A stretch of 64,000 nt of DNA from NCBI RefSeq assembly GCF_026966905.1, contig NZ_JAPUBN010000013.1, forward strand, positions 62,001 to 126,000, read 5' to 3'. The notes beneath the pieces were generated by a model. It searched no databases, was not told the origin of the DNA, and worked only from the letters and a program-made list of their open reading frames with translations. Shown piece by piece: positions 17,015 through 26,627 of this stretch. Position 1 is the stretch's first letter. Each line of letters begins with the position of its first letter. The position numbers and the translations under genes are program-made. This DNA is from Marinomonas phaeophyticola (lineage in GTDB: Bacteria; Pseudomonadota; Gammaproteobacteria; Pseudomonadales; Marinomonadaceae).

Positions 17015-18103
17015 TTAGGATTTTGTTTTAATCCATTTAATCACTGTCTCTTCTGAAAAATTGGGGTCATTTGCTTGTTCGCATTCAAGTGTTACGCCAG
17101 CACAAGCAACAGCAAATTCCAGCCTTTCTTTTAAAGGCCAATCTTTGCTTTGCGCGTGAATAAAACCGGCGAAAAGAGCATCACCTGCGCCTGTATCGCT
17201 GACAGGGGTGGTAGGGAAAACAGGAATGCTGAGCATGCTTTTCTCGTCTTTATAAAGCACGCCATCACTGCCAAGGCTAAGTAGTACCGCTGTTACACCT
17301 TGATTTATAATAGCTTGAGCCAATTCGGCATCGGTTATTGGGTTGTTCAGAGGCATATTTAACAGCGATTTGGCTTCATCTCTGTTCACCTTCAAAAGAC
17401 TTAATCTAGCGAGGATAGGCTGTAGCCTAGGCGCTTTGCTTGCCGATACAGCATCTGCATAAAAGTCCACATCCAAAGAAAGCCTTGATAACCATTCTAT
17501 ACTGTTGGGTGCTAAGTTCGCTTCTATGAGTATGCGGTTTGTCGATTGCAGTAATGGCATTTTACTTTCTAAGCGTTTTGCATCGAGCGCATCTATGATC
17601 TTCATATCGGCAATAGCCGAAACAAGTTGGCCTTTTTCATCATTGATAGATAGATAACTACTGGTATTAAATTCAGGGTGACGAATAATATCTTGTGTAC
17701 TAATTCCGCATTGACGGTTTTTTTCTAATAGCCAATCACCAGAACTGTCTTGACCAACGATGGAAAGAAAGTGAATTTGATTATTTAAGCGAGCAATGTT
17801 TTCAGCAATATTTCGACCAACGCCGCCAGCGCTTTGTTGAATAATTCCAGGGTTAGAATCCGCTAATTTCATCTTATGAAGAGGAGAGCCATTAATGTCT
17901 AGGTTACAACCTCCAATGATTAATAGCGTGTCAGGCTGAGGGATGATGTAACCTTTCCCTAAAATATAGCCAGCGCGAGTGAGTCTCATGATATGTCCAG
18001 CAATAGACTCTCTAGTCATACTCAAACTGTCGGCTAGCTCCTGTTGAGTAGCCAAAGGGGATTGTTTAACGGCTGTAAGTACTCGTTCTTCTTGTTCTGT
18101 CAT
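17015..18103 (-). CDS. psuK: Pseudouridine kinase (PfkB family) with N-terminal HTH
   Basis: This 362-residue protein has an N-terminal winged-helix/HTH (about residues 1-55, QQELADSLSMTRESIAGHI) fused to a PfkB-family kinase. The kinase carries GGCNLDINGSP near its start and the catalytic TGAGDALFAGF loop near its end. It should phosphorylate pseudouridine at the 5' position, feeding PsuG. The fused HTH suggests that the kinase binds DNA and regulates its own operon, an architecture known in PfkB sugar/nucleoside kinases. No uptake transporter is adjacent. Confidence 0.88.
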   Translation of the reverse strand: MTEQEERVLTAVKQSPLATQQELADSLSMTRESIAGHIMRLTRAGYILGKGYIIPQPDTLLIIGGCNLDINGSPLHKMKLADSNPGIIQQSAGGVGRNIAENIARLNNQIHFLSIVGQDSSGDWLLEKNRQCGISTQDIIRHPEFNTSSYLSINDEKGQLVSAIADMKIIDALDAKRLESKMPLLQSTNRILIEANLAPNSIEWLSRLSLDVDFYADAVSASKAPRLQPILARLSLLKVNRDEAKSLLNMPLNNPITDAELAQAIINQGVTAVLLSLGSDGVLYKDEKSMLSIPVFPTTPVSDTGAGDALFAGFIHAQSKDWPLKERLEFAVACAGVTLECEQANDPNFSEETVIKWIKTKS

Positions 18104-18498
18104 AATATTAAGTCACGCTATAAACAAAAGTTTCTAATTTAAACTTTAGTTATATTGATAAGGATTCAATTCAAAGTCAAGACCAAATTATCAGAATGAT
18201 GATATTTCCATTTTTTATTTGAATGAAGAGACGCATAAGAATTTGACTAAAAAAGAGAAGGTAGAACGCTGTATTGTCAAAATTATTAGGGTGTGGGTTA
18301 TTTTGGTTAGAGGATAAGCTACAATGAAGAGGCAAAGAGTAATTTATTCAATCTCATCGATGAATATTGTGTTATTTAAGGCTAGGGTTATAACGTTTAT
18401 AGAAAGCATGTTAATGAATGTGAATATTGCTTCGCTTTAACGTCACCCCGTGGATCAAATTTGATGACATTGAACCTATTTAATAAAGGATAATAGAC
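18104..18498. other. Intergenic region between psuK and cupredoxin gene
   Basis: This 395-base divergent AT-rich region must hold promoters for both neighbours. The only clear structure is the perfect 12-base palindrome ATCAAATTTGAT at 18454-18465, about 34 bases before the cupredoxin start. It is a possible operator. I see no convincing small gene or RNA. Confidence 0.4.
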
Positions 18499-19152
18499 GT
18501 GCTGCCCATCCATAAAAAAGTATACCTATCGATGCTAGTGACCCTGTTTGGCATGAGTTCTCTTTTTGCGTCTGATCTCACAGTAAGTGTGGTGGATGCT
18601 TACCAACAACCTGTCCAGAATGCGGTGATTGAGTTATATAATGAGAATTACCTCAATAATGACAAGACGAATACATCTGCTGCACAATATGAAGTGGCTC
18701 AAAGAATGCGTCAATTCACGCCATTTGTATTAGTTGTGCCTGTGGGTTCAAGTGTGACCTTCCCTAATTACGATAAAACTCGCCACCATGTGTATTCTTT
18801 TTCGCCAGTCAAAACCTTTGAATTAAAGTTATTTTCGGGGCAGTCACACGAACCTGTTGTATTTGATGAGCCTGGTGTGGTTGCGCTAGGGTGTAATATC
18901 CATGATGCAATGCAGTCACACATCTATGTGACGAATAGCCGTTACTATGGTGTCACCGATGCAAACGGGGAAGTGAATTTTACGGAACTACCCGATGATG
19001 CCTTTGATTTGAAAACGTGGCATCCATTGCAGGAGGATGCGCTACAGGCGACAGAAATTACCTTCAATAAAAGCGTCAAAACGATCGACATTGTCTTACC
19101 TATTATAGAAACTTTTGACGAGGATGAGTCTGAAAGTGAATATTCTTATTAA
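18499..19152 (+). CDS. Secreted cupredoxin (plastocyanin-like) protein
   Basis: This 217-residue protein starts at GTG with AAAGGA eight bases upstream. A signal peptide (about residues 1-25) is followed by a methylamine-utilisation/plastocyanin-like cupredoxin domain. Candidate type 1 copper ligands are the His pair in TRHHVYSF and the Cys, His and Met in GCNIHDAM (C-x2-H-x2-M). A Ca/acid-rich tail (DEDESESE) ends the protein. It should be periplasmic and bind copper, but electron transfer versus sensing is unknown. It lies 29 bases before a GGDEF-EAL gene; this pairing suggests that it feeds a signal to that protein. Confidence 0.75.
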   Translation: MLPIHKKVYLSMLVTLFGMSSLFASDLTVSVVDAYQQPVQNAVIELYNENYLNNDKTNTSAAQYEVAQRMRQFTPFVLVVPVGSSVTFPNYDKTRHHVYSFSPVKTFELKLFSGQSHEPVVFDEPGVVALGCNIHDAMQSHIYVTNSRYYGVTDANGEVNFTELPDDAFDLKTWHPLQEDALQATEITFNKSVKTIDIVLPIIETFDEDESESEYSY

Positions 19153-19889
19153 TAATAGAGGTCTTCAATTAAAGGACATGTATGCTGGTTAGTTTTCGTT
19201 CTCGTTTAATTGCATTGTTTATTGGTTTGTTGACGCTGGTTCAATTAGGCTCGGCGATTGCGGTTTTAGACTCCATGAAAAGTGACAACTTGGAGCAGGG
19301 CATACAGACGTTAAAAGTCGCCAGTAATGTATTTGAATTAACGTTAGATGATAGAGCAACCCAGTTAATTACTGGGGTTAGAATACTGGCTTCCGATTTT
19401 GGTTTTAAGCAGGCCGTGGCCACTCGGGAAAACGATACGATTCGTTCTGTGCTAGACAATCATGGTGGTAGGATAAATGCCGATATTTCTTTGTTACTTT
19501 CTCCTCGCGGAGAGTTATTAACATCGACTCAAGATGTGATTGAGCTTAAGCAGTTTCAAAATATCATCTTACAAACTCGTCGAAGTGGGCGTCGTAGCGT
19601 AGCGAATATAGTAGAGATAGAGAAGCAAACTTATCAGATGGTATTTGTGCCGGTAAGAGCCCCAAATGTCATTGCTTGGGTAGGAATGGGCTTTCTCCTG
19701 AACGAAGCGCTGGCGAATCAAGTTAAAAACGTAACCAGTTTGGACATCAGTTTTTTAAATAAAGATACATTACACAGTAACCTTGGTGTTTCCACTCTGC
19801 CTGATCAGGTTAAAGAGACGTTATTTTCTGCTCTTACCGATTTAAACTCACTGTCGCAAACCCCTATGTTTACCAATAATGAGGATTAC

Positions 19890-19899
19890 CTCTCTCTCT
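19890..19899 (+). repeat. (CT)5 dinucleotide tract at first frameshift
   Basis: Five CT units occur in the coding region of the sensor domain. Six units would keep the reading frame into the downstream HAMP/GGDEF part. Confidence 0.85.
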
Positions 19900-20436
19900 G
19901 TAAAGTTGAACACAGAAAGCCAATGGGCTGTGCTGCATTTACCCTTCCACCCTTGGTTAGAAAACTATCAAAGTGCTCGTAATCAACTTATTAGCATTTT
20001 TGCTATTACCTTAAGCTTAGCCATTTTATCGGCTTGGTTTGCGGCTCGATCCATGGTGAAGCCCATACAAGTGTTAGTTGAATTTTCTAAAAAAATTGGA
20101 CGAGGTGAAAAATACATTGCACCAAAGATGAATGGTGAATTTGGTGTTTTGTCCGGTACCATGACGGCCATGCAAGCCAATATCATTAAACGAGAGGAGG
20201 AGCTGACCTATCGTGCTTCTCATGATTTATTGACAGGATTGTATAATCGATCGGCGGTGGAAAGGTACTTATCAGAATGTTTGCCTAGAATTACCGGCAG
20301 TTTGATACTGATTAATATTCGTCATTTTAAAGACATAAACAATATGATGGGCTTTGAAAATGGTGATCGTTTATTGCAGTTGTTTGCACAACGATTGATC
20401 GATGTCTCAAACCCAGAAGATCGATTAGCTAGACTA

Positions 20437-20442
20437 GGGGGG
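20437..20442 (+). repeat. G6 tract inside the GGDEF motif codons
   Basis: Six consecutive G cover the two Gly codons of the GGDEF motif. Seven G would give Leu-Gly-Gly-Asp-Glu-Phe; six give Leu-Gly-Gly-Met-Ser-Phe and a stop at about 20488. Confidence 0.85.
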
Positions 20443-21608
20443 ATGAGTTTCTTATTATTCATTCGCAAACCTTATCAGAAGAGAATATGAAAGCACTAGT
20501 GTGTTCTTGCAGTGATCAATTTGAATTGGCGGGCTCAAGTATTAATCTTCAGTTAAGTGTTGGGGTATTGCCATTTGCGGATTCCTCCAGCGATGTCAAT
20601 AAAGTGATGCGTCGCATTGATATTGCAACCAATTTAGCTAAGAACACATCAAACGGCATTGTCGTTTATGAAATGGGTCAAGATGAGAGTCATCAAAGAG
20701 AACTTACCATTATCAGAGACCTTCCGGAAGCGCTTGAAACAGGACAGCTGTTCATGGTGTATCAGCCGAAAGTAAACATTGCTCAGCGTCAATGTCTATC
20801 ATCGGAAGCATTAATTCGATGGATACATCCGTCATTGGGCTTTATTCCTCCAGATGAGTTTATTCGTCTGATAGAGCAATCCGGTAACATTAAAGTACTC
20901 ACTCAATGGGTGATTCAACAAGTATTAGCGCAACAAGTGATCTGGCAAAAGCAAGGTATGCAAATGCAGGTCGCGATTAATTTGTCCGCTCATGATTTAC
21001 AAGACACACATCTACCAGATCAAATTCAATCCTCTTTAGATTATTTTGGATTAGATGCCAGCTTATTATCGTTAGAAGTGACGGAAAGTGCGGTTATGGC
21101 GGACACTAAAACGGTTATTTGCGTTTTGGGTGAGTTGAAAAAATTAGGTTGTAAGCTTTCTATAGATGATTTTGGAACAGGTCAATCTTCTTTGGCCTAT
21201 TTACGAGATTTACCCGTAGATGAAGTGAAAATTGACCGGACTTTTGTAAAAAATATTGATACTAATAAAAATGATGCCTTAATTGTGAGTGCAACAGTAC
21301 AATTATCCCATGGTTTTGGCTTCACTGTGACGGCTGAAGGTATGGAAAATTATATAGGGCTGGATATTTTAGAGTCTTTTGAATGCGATACGATTCAAGG
21401 GTATTATTTCTCCAAGCCATTAGCGGCTGCAGAGTTTTACCAATGGGTGAGCGCTTTTAACACGGATAGTGGTAAATGGTGGCAACCTCATTCTTCTAAT
21501 ACTTAAGTCGTTTAAAAAGTGCTATGTGATATTTCACTGTCATCCAACTGATAGGTAATGTATGCCATCTGTGTTTAAATTCTTGTTATTTTTTTCCGCT
21601 CTATCCTC

Positions 21609-22301
21609 TTGATCGGTTTATTGATATCCGTTACTTGCCTTGGGCTGGTTTTCTTCTTATTAATGTTTCGTTCTCTTAATAAGGTATATTACGTATGTCA
21701 TGCTTTTGCCTATTCAAGTCGTTTTATTGGACTCTCCGTTGAACCCCGTATTACCGCTGAGTCTAAATTACCCAAGCAAGCGGTATACGTAGGTAATCAT
21801 CAAAACAGCTTTGATTTATTTATTTTCCCTTCGTTATTTCCCAAGCGAACCGTCACCGTGGGCAAGAAGAGTATCGTGTGGATTCCTATTTTTGGTTTGC
21901 TCTATTGGGCCAGCGGAAACATTTTAATTAACCGTACCAACCGCAAAAAAGCGATTGCGACTATTGATCAAATAGTCGATCAAATGAAAGCCAGCCATTT
22001 ATCTATTTGGATGTTTCCAGAGGGGACTCGTAGCCGAGGAAGAGGATTGTTGCCTTTTAAATCGGGGGCTTTTCATGCGGCCGTTCAGGCTGGACTACCT
22101 ATTATCCCGGTTGTTAGTAGTGACATACATAATAAAATCAAGCTAAGCCGATGGAATAATGGGAAAGTGATAGTAGAAATGCTAGCACCTATCTCGACAG
22201 AGAATTTAAGCGTTGAAGATATTCCTTCGTTAATGGAGGAATGTCGTCAGATTATGGAAAATAAATTACAGGAATTAACGAAAGAGAGCGAAGAAGAATA
22301 A
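21609..22301 (+). CDS. plsC: 1-acyl-sn-glycerol-3-phosphate acyltransferase
   Basis: This protein of about 230 residues has an N-terminal membrane segment and the LPA acyltransferase motifs: GNHQNSFD (H-x4-D), a GKKSIVWIP segment, FPEGTRSRG and the IIPVV block. It should make phosphatidic acid from lysophosphatidic acid at the inner membrane. The start is uncertain. The TTG at 21609 gives about the expected spacing to the H-x4-D motif, an in-frame stop at 21576 limits further extension, and the first in-frame ATG is 21663. No clear ribosome site precedes either. Confidence 0.88.
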   Translation: MIGLLISVTCLGLVFFLLMFRSLNKVYYVCHAFAYSSRFIGLSVEPRITAESKLPKQAVYVGNHQNSFDLFIFPSLFPKRTVTVGKKSIVWIPIFGLLYWASGNILINRTNRKKAIATIDQIVDQMKASHLSIWMFPEGTRSRGRGLLPFKSGAFHAAVQAGLPIIPVVSSDIHNKIKLSRWNNGKVIVEMLAPISTENLSVEDIPSLMEECRQIMENKLQELTKESEEE

Positions 22302-22311
22302 CACTGATAAA

Positions 22312-22359
22312 AACCTCAGCAATTGAGCTACTGGATAACACACATCAATTGCTGAGGTT
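22312..22359 (-). terminator. Terminator of ilvE, between convergent plsC and ilvE
   Basis: A 15-base perfect stem pairs 22312-22326 with 22345-22359 around an 18-base loop. On the minus strand the hairpin runs into TTTTTAT, fitting termination of ilvE. Confidence 0.78.
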
Positions 22360-22430
22360 GATAGCGAAGAACGGTCGGTAGGGTCGTTAGTTCGCGGATT
22401 TTTATTAAATCATTCGATTCTGTTTACACA

Positions 22431-23432
22431 TTATTTAACGCGAGTTAACCAACCGTGTGTATCTTCAGCTTTACCCCATTGAATATCATTAAGAGCTGTA
22501 CGCAGCTTCAGCATGGTTTGGCCAACTTGTCCGTCACCCACAGTGTATTCTTTACCTTGATAGATAAAGGTTCCAACAGGGGCTAGAACCGCCGCGGTCC
22601 CTGATAGAGCGGCTTCACAACCAGGTTTTGCTGCGCGTTCAAGTAATTCAGTAACCGAGATGTCGCGTTCAGATATGGTCATTCCCATGTCTTTAGCCAG
22701 AATCAGCAAAGAATCACGGGTTACACCGTGCAAGAAACTTTCATCTAAGGCTTTCGTAATGATTTCATTGCCATCGATTAGAATGAAGTTAGCCGCGCCG
22801 GTTTCTTGAACGTCCCCATTAGGGCAGAACAGTACTTGGTCTGCTTGAACGTCATCTCGTGCTCGACTAATCGGCCCTAAAGCACTTGCATAGTTACCAC
22901 CGCTTTTTATCATGCCCATATGAGGAGCACAGCGCATGCCATTGTCTTCAAGTAATAGACGCAACATTTTATCGCCACCAGCAAAGTAATCACCTACCGG
23001 AGAGGTTAAAACGAAAAAGCAAGACTCGCTAGACGCGACAGCGGCTTTACCAATTGCCGCTTCTGTCCCGAAATGGGTTGGACGTACATACAAAGAACCT
23101 GGAGGCGACGGTACTTCATCAGCAAAACGAGCAACCGTTTCTTTGATCATGTCGGAAACCATCTCTTCACTTAATTCAGGTAAATACAATAAGCGACTGC
23201 TTTGAGCTAAACGTGCAATATTCTTATCCATACGGAAAAGGTGCACAGAACCGTCATCATGACGAAACGCTTTTAAGCCTTCAAAACATGTGCTTGAGTA
23301 ATGTAAGACATGTGCGCCAGGGTGTAAGCTAATTGAATTACTTTGGACCATCTCTGATGGGCTCCAACGAGAACCATCAAACCAAGAGATTGCCATTTCA
23401 GGCATAAAAACGGTACCAAATGCTGCCGCCAT
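22431..23432 (-). CDS. ilvE: Branched-chain amino-acid aminotransferase
   Basis: This 333-residue fold-type IV aminotransferase has HYSSTCFEGLKAFRHDDG near the N-terminus, the SGGNYASALG segment (PLP Lys about residue 173), and the QETGAANFILI and SGTAAVLAPVG blocks of the PLP/substrate pocket. It transfers amino groups between glutamate and the 2-oxo acids of Leu, Ile and Val. AGAGGA lies eight bases before the ATG. It is oriented away from an Lrp-family regulator gene about 256 bases upstream. Confidence 0.92.
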   Translation of the reverse strand: MAAAFGTVFMPEMAISWFDGSRWSPSEMVQSNSISLHPGAHVLHYSSTCFEGLKAFRHDDGSVHLFRMDKNIARLAQSSRLLYLPELSEEMVSDMIKETVARFADEVPSPPGSLYVRPTHFGTEAAIGKAAVASSESCFFVLTSPVGDYFAGGDKMLRLLLEDNGMRCAPHMGMIKSGGNYASALGPISRARDDVQADQVLFCPNGDVQETGAANFILIDGNEIITKALDESFLHGVTRDSLLILAKDMGMTISERDISVTELLERAAKPGCEAALSGTAAVLAPVGTFIYQGKEYTVGDGQVGQTMLKLRTALNDIQWGKAEDTHGWLTRVK

Positions 23433-23688
23433 GAGATTTATCCTCTATTTTATAATTTGATTGAATTAAGCTTGGGTTGTCTAGAGTAAGCTGAAATCGT
23501 TTCCCAATGTGCAAGAGAAAACCGCGGACTCTACACCTCAAGTTGTTTTTCTAGATATGACTATAATCACCCTAGATAAAAAATGGAATTGCTCAGTTAG
23601 AATAAACTGCTACTGTTTACCATTAGTGGCCATTTTTTTGGGCTGTATTGTGCTCTATTCCATACAGAATAACAAAAAAGTCGCTTTA

Positions 23689-24159
23689 TTAGGGGGAAAG
23701 CGGTAAGGGTGAATCTGTTTTTATGGTCCTAATCGCAAAATTGCTGTGAATATCTTTTACAAAAGGCAGAGTCTGAATTTGTTTAAGTATGACCTCATAG
23801 TGAGGTAAGTCTTTAACAACGACTTCTAAATGGTAATCCGCCATACCTGAAATAACAAAACAACTAATGACGTTAGGCATATTCAATATAGCGTCTTCAA
23901 ACGCTTTACTGGCTTGATCTCTATGGTTATCTAGAGTGACATCAACAAAAATGGTCATGGTGAACCCTACTTCTGTTCTAGCAACACTGGCTTTATAGCG
24001 AGTAATGACGCCACTTTCTTCAAGCTTTTTGACCCGTCTTAAACAGGGGGAAGGGGATAAGTTGATTTTTTCAGCCAGCTCAACATTCGTTAAACGACCT
24101 TCTTTTTGTAAAATCCCTAAAATATTAAGATCGGTCTTATCTATTTCTATATTTGGCAT
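23689..24159 (-). CDS. Lrp/AsnC-family transcriptional regulator
   Basis: This 156-residue protein has an N-terminal winged HTH (DLNILGILQKEGRLTNVELAEKINLSPSPCLRRVKKLEE) and a C-terminal RAM ligand domain. It should bind DNA as a dimer or octamer and respond to an amino acid. It is divergent from an EamA exporter gene and near two aminotransferases, so it probably senses an amino acid and regulates export or catabolism. Confidence 0.88.
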   Translation of the reverse strand: MPNIEIDKTDLNILGILQKEGRLTNVELAEKINLSPSPCLRRVKKLEESGVITRYKASVARTEVGFTMTIFVDVTLDNHRDQASKAFEDAILNMPNVISCFVISGMADYHLEVVVKDLPHYEVILKQIQTLPFVKDIHSNFAIRTIKTDSPLPLSP

Positions 24160-24337
24160 GAAGTCTCAAAAAATACATTCAAAACGCTATTCTGTGCTAA
24201 AAATTCATATATTTCAATCTATCTTAGCAAGGACATGCTCGTCCCTTACCGCCCATAATGATCTCCATTAAATAAGTCATTCAGTGAGGTCATTACCTCA
24301 TTAGTGAAACCTAATTGAAAACCGCAGGAGAGAGTAT

Positions 24338-25288
24338 ATGTCAGATCAAGGGGGCGACGCGTTAGTGGTCGAAGCGCCAGCATATCGTCGTATGGCAACA
24401 GGTTCAGATTTGCAATTGGGCATTGCGGCGGCTTTTATTACCATTATGATTTGGGCCAGTTGGCTTATATCAGTAAAAATGGGTGTCGCCTCGAGTTTGA
24501 CCACGTTTGACTTAGCGTTGATGCGATATGCCGCTCCAGCGTTAATTTTTTTGCCTTTTCTCTATAGGTCATGGGAAAAAGTGCGAACTGTTCCTAAACG
24601 AATTTTGGCCGGAATGGTTTTCGGTGCAGGTTTGCCTTTTTTCTTTTTAAGTTCGGCTGGAATGCATCATGCGCCAGTAGCTCATGCGGGTTTATTAATT
24701 CCAGGAACGTTTCCGCTATTTGTTACGGCCATAGCGGTATTGGTTTATAAAGAAGCGCTCAGTAAACAAAGGTTTATTGGGTTAGCTCTGATAGCTACTG
24801 GTGTCTGCGCGTTAGTTGGCCTGTCATTTTTCAATGGTAATCAAGACATTTGGAAAGGCGATCTCTACTTTCTAGCGGCGAGTTTTTGTTGGGCGGTGTT
24901 TACGATTTGCCTGCGTGTAGCTGGTTTACCTCCTTTGGCGGCTACCGCTATTTTAGGCTTGGTATCAACCGTATTGTTATTATTGCTTTACACTTTGGGT
25001 GTGCTTGAATCTGGAATGCGTTTGGCCTCTATAGAGACGCTGACAGGGCAATTTATCGTGCAGGCCATCTTAGTCGGACTCTTAACAGGCTTTACTTACG
25101 GATTTGCTATTAATCGAATCGGTGCTGAAAGCACGGCCGCGATTGGTTCTTTAACCCCTGTGATGGCGACACTAGCGGCCATTCCATTATTATCCGAATC
25201 CATTACCATGGCTTCGGCATTAGGTATTGTATTGATTTGTTTAGGTGTCTTTTGTGCCAGTGGCGTAAAGTTGCCTCGCAAAAAATAA
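24338..25288 (+). CDS. EamA/DMT-family transporter
   Basis: This 316-residue protein has about ten membrane segments arranged as two EamA repeats, with GLLIPGTFPLFVTAIAVLVYKEAL ending the first repeat and AIGSLTPVMATLAAIPLLSESIT ending the second. Drug/metabolite transporters of this type often export amino acids or related compounds; the actual cargo is unknown. GGAGAGA lies just before the ATG. It faces away from the Lrp gene, a common regulator-exporter layout. Confidence 0.85.
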   Translation: MSDQGGDALVVEAPAYRRMATGSDLQLGIAAAFITIMIWASWLISVKMGVASSLTTFDLALMRYAAPALIFLPFLYRSWEKVRTVPKRILAGMVFGAGLPFFFLSSAGMHHAPVAHAGLLIPGTFPLFVTAIAVLVYKEALSKQRFIGLALIATGVCALVGLSFFNGNQDIWKGDLYFLAASFCWAVFTICLRVAGLPPLAATAILGLVSTVLLLLLYTLGVLESGMRLASIETLTGQFIVQAILVGLLTGFTYGFAINRIGAESTAAIGSLTPVMATLAAIPLLSESITMASALGIVLICLGVFCASGVKLPRKK

Positions 25289-25368
25289 ACGTGCTTTGAG
25301 TTTGATAAGCAAATGTTAATATAGAGCATATTATTTAAACCCTGTTACTACTGTCGTTAGGATACATT

Positions 25369-26550
25369 ATGATTTTAGAGAATTTAAAAGAAGCGCCAAA
25401 AGACCCCATACTGTCTCTTTCTGCAGCCTGTAAATTGGATTCTAATCCAAATAAAGTCGATTTAGGTATTGGTGTGTATCGTGATGAGCAGGGTATCACT
25501 CCCGTAATGGAAGCCATTAAATTAGCGGAAGCGAGATTATTAGAAGCGCAAACAACGAAAGCCTATGTCGGCTTGGCGGGTAATGAAGCGTTTAATCAGT
25601 CTATGATTGAATTGATGTTGGGAGACAATAGCAGTAAGAGCCGAGCAGTGGGCGTACAAACACCAGGTGCTAGTGGCGCACTCAGAATGTTAGCGGATGT
25701 AATTAAAGCTTCTGCACCAGATGCCACGGTTTGGCTAAGCGATCTTAGTTACGCTAATCATGCTCCTATTATGCAAACGGCGGGTTTAACGGTGCGCTAT
25801 TTCCCGTATTTTGACCGCAACACTAAGTTAGTTCAAACCGACGCCATGATGGCGTCTTTAAAAGAGGCCGGCCCAAATGATGTGGTATTGCTTCATGGCT
25901 GTTGTCATAACCCGACTGGCGCGGACCTTTCTTTTGATGGTTGGCAAACCATTACCGAAATGGCGGTTCAACAGGGCTTTCTGCCTTTCATTGATATGGC
26001 TTATCAAGGCTTTGGAGATGGCATGGAGGCGGATGCAAAAGGTTTTCGCTATCTGGCTGAACGAGTCGAATCTTATGTATTAACGGGATCTTGCTCGAAA
26101 AATTTTGGTTTATATAGAGAACGTACTGGTATTGCTGTTATTGCCGCCAAAACCTTAGCGCAGAGTAATCGTATCAAAACACGTATTCTGGAAGCGGCTC
26201 GCAGTAGCTATACCATGCCACCAGATCATGGTGCTGAACTGGTGAATATTATATTGAATGATGAGACCCTGAAGGTAAATTGGTTAAACGAAGTAGAACA
26301 AATGCGCCTAAGAGTAGATCATTTAAGAAACCGCTTAGCGACGGTATTGAGAGAGAAAAGCGGCCATTCTCACTATGATTTTATTGCTCAGCATAAAGGC
26401 ATGTTTTCTGTGTTAGGTATTTCTCCTCTAGAGGCTCAAACCTTGTCAGAAAAGTATTCTATTTATTTGGTCGGGAGTGGTCGAATCAATATTGCAGGAA
26501 TGCAGGAAAACCATATTGATTACATTGCAGAAAGTTTGTTGAGCTTGTAA
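25369..26550 (+). CDS. Aspartate/aromatic amino-acid aminotransferase (class I)
   Basis: This 393-residue class I (AspC/TyrB group) aminotransferase has LGIGVYRDEQGITPVM near the start, the CCHNPTGAD block, DMAYQGFGDG, and the PLP-binding Lys in TGSCSKNFGLYRERTG. The TyrB/AspC choice cannot be made from sequence by eye. It follows the EamA transporter by 80 bases and has its own terminator. Confidence 0.88.
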   Translation: MILENLKEAPKDPILSLSAACKLDSNPNKVDLGIGVYRDEQGITPVMEAIKLAEARLLEAQTTKAYVGLAGNEAFNQSMIELMLGDNSSKSRAVGVQTPGASGALRMLADVIKASAPDATVWLSDLSYANHAPIMQTAGLTVRYFPYFDRNTKLVQTDAMMASLKEAGPNDVVLLHGCCHNPTGADLSFDGWQTITEMAVQQGFLPFIDMAYQGFGDGMEADAKGFRYLAERVESYVLTGSCSKNFGLYRERTGIAVIAAKTLAQSNRIKTRILEAARSSYTMPPDHGAELVNIILNDETLKVNWLNEVEQMRLRVDHLRNRLATVLREKSGHSHYDFIAQHKGMFSVLGISPLEAQTLSEKYSIYLVGSGRINIAGMQENHIDYIAESLLSL

Positions 26551-26561
26551 TGTGAAAGGCT

Positions 26562-26595
26562 AAAGGTATGAGGATAATCATACCTTTTTCTTTTT
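26562..26595 (+). terminator. Rho-independent terminator after aminotransferase gene
   Basis: The arms AAAGGTATGA (26562-26571) and TCATACCTTT (26579-26588) flank a seven-base loop and are followed by TTCTTTTTT. Confidence 0.85.
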
Positions 26596-26627
26596 TGATC
26601 GATTCAACATAGATAGGTGCGTAGAAC

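Larger units (their letters stand above)
19182..21506 (+). pseudogene. GGDEF-EAL c-di-GMP protein split by two frameshifts at simple repeats
   Basis: Three overlapping frames (19182-19982, 19879-20490, 20487-21506) together encode one protein: a membrane segment, a periplasmic sensor, a second membrane segment and HAMP-like linker, then GGDEF and EAL domains. The EAL part keeps EALIRW, DDFGTGQSSL and AEGMEN. Frame is lost in a (CT)5 tract at 19890-19899; one more CT would read on as LSLSVKLNTES. It is lost again in a G6 tract at 20437-20442; one more G would restore LGGDEF exactly. The two losses sum to three bases, so frame is regained. Restored length would be about 775 residues. As written, only a 266-residue sensor fragment is made. 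It could be phase-variable, a recent pseudogene or a sequencing artefact; other long genes in the window are intact, which argues against poor sequence. Confidence 0.8.

Noticed and set aside
23509..23706. 65-codon frame between ilvE and the Lrp gene
   Set aside because: It starts close to the ilvE promoter region, has no clear ribosome site and overlaps the end of the Lrp gene.
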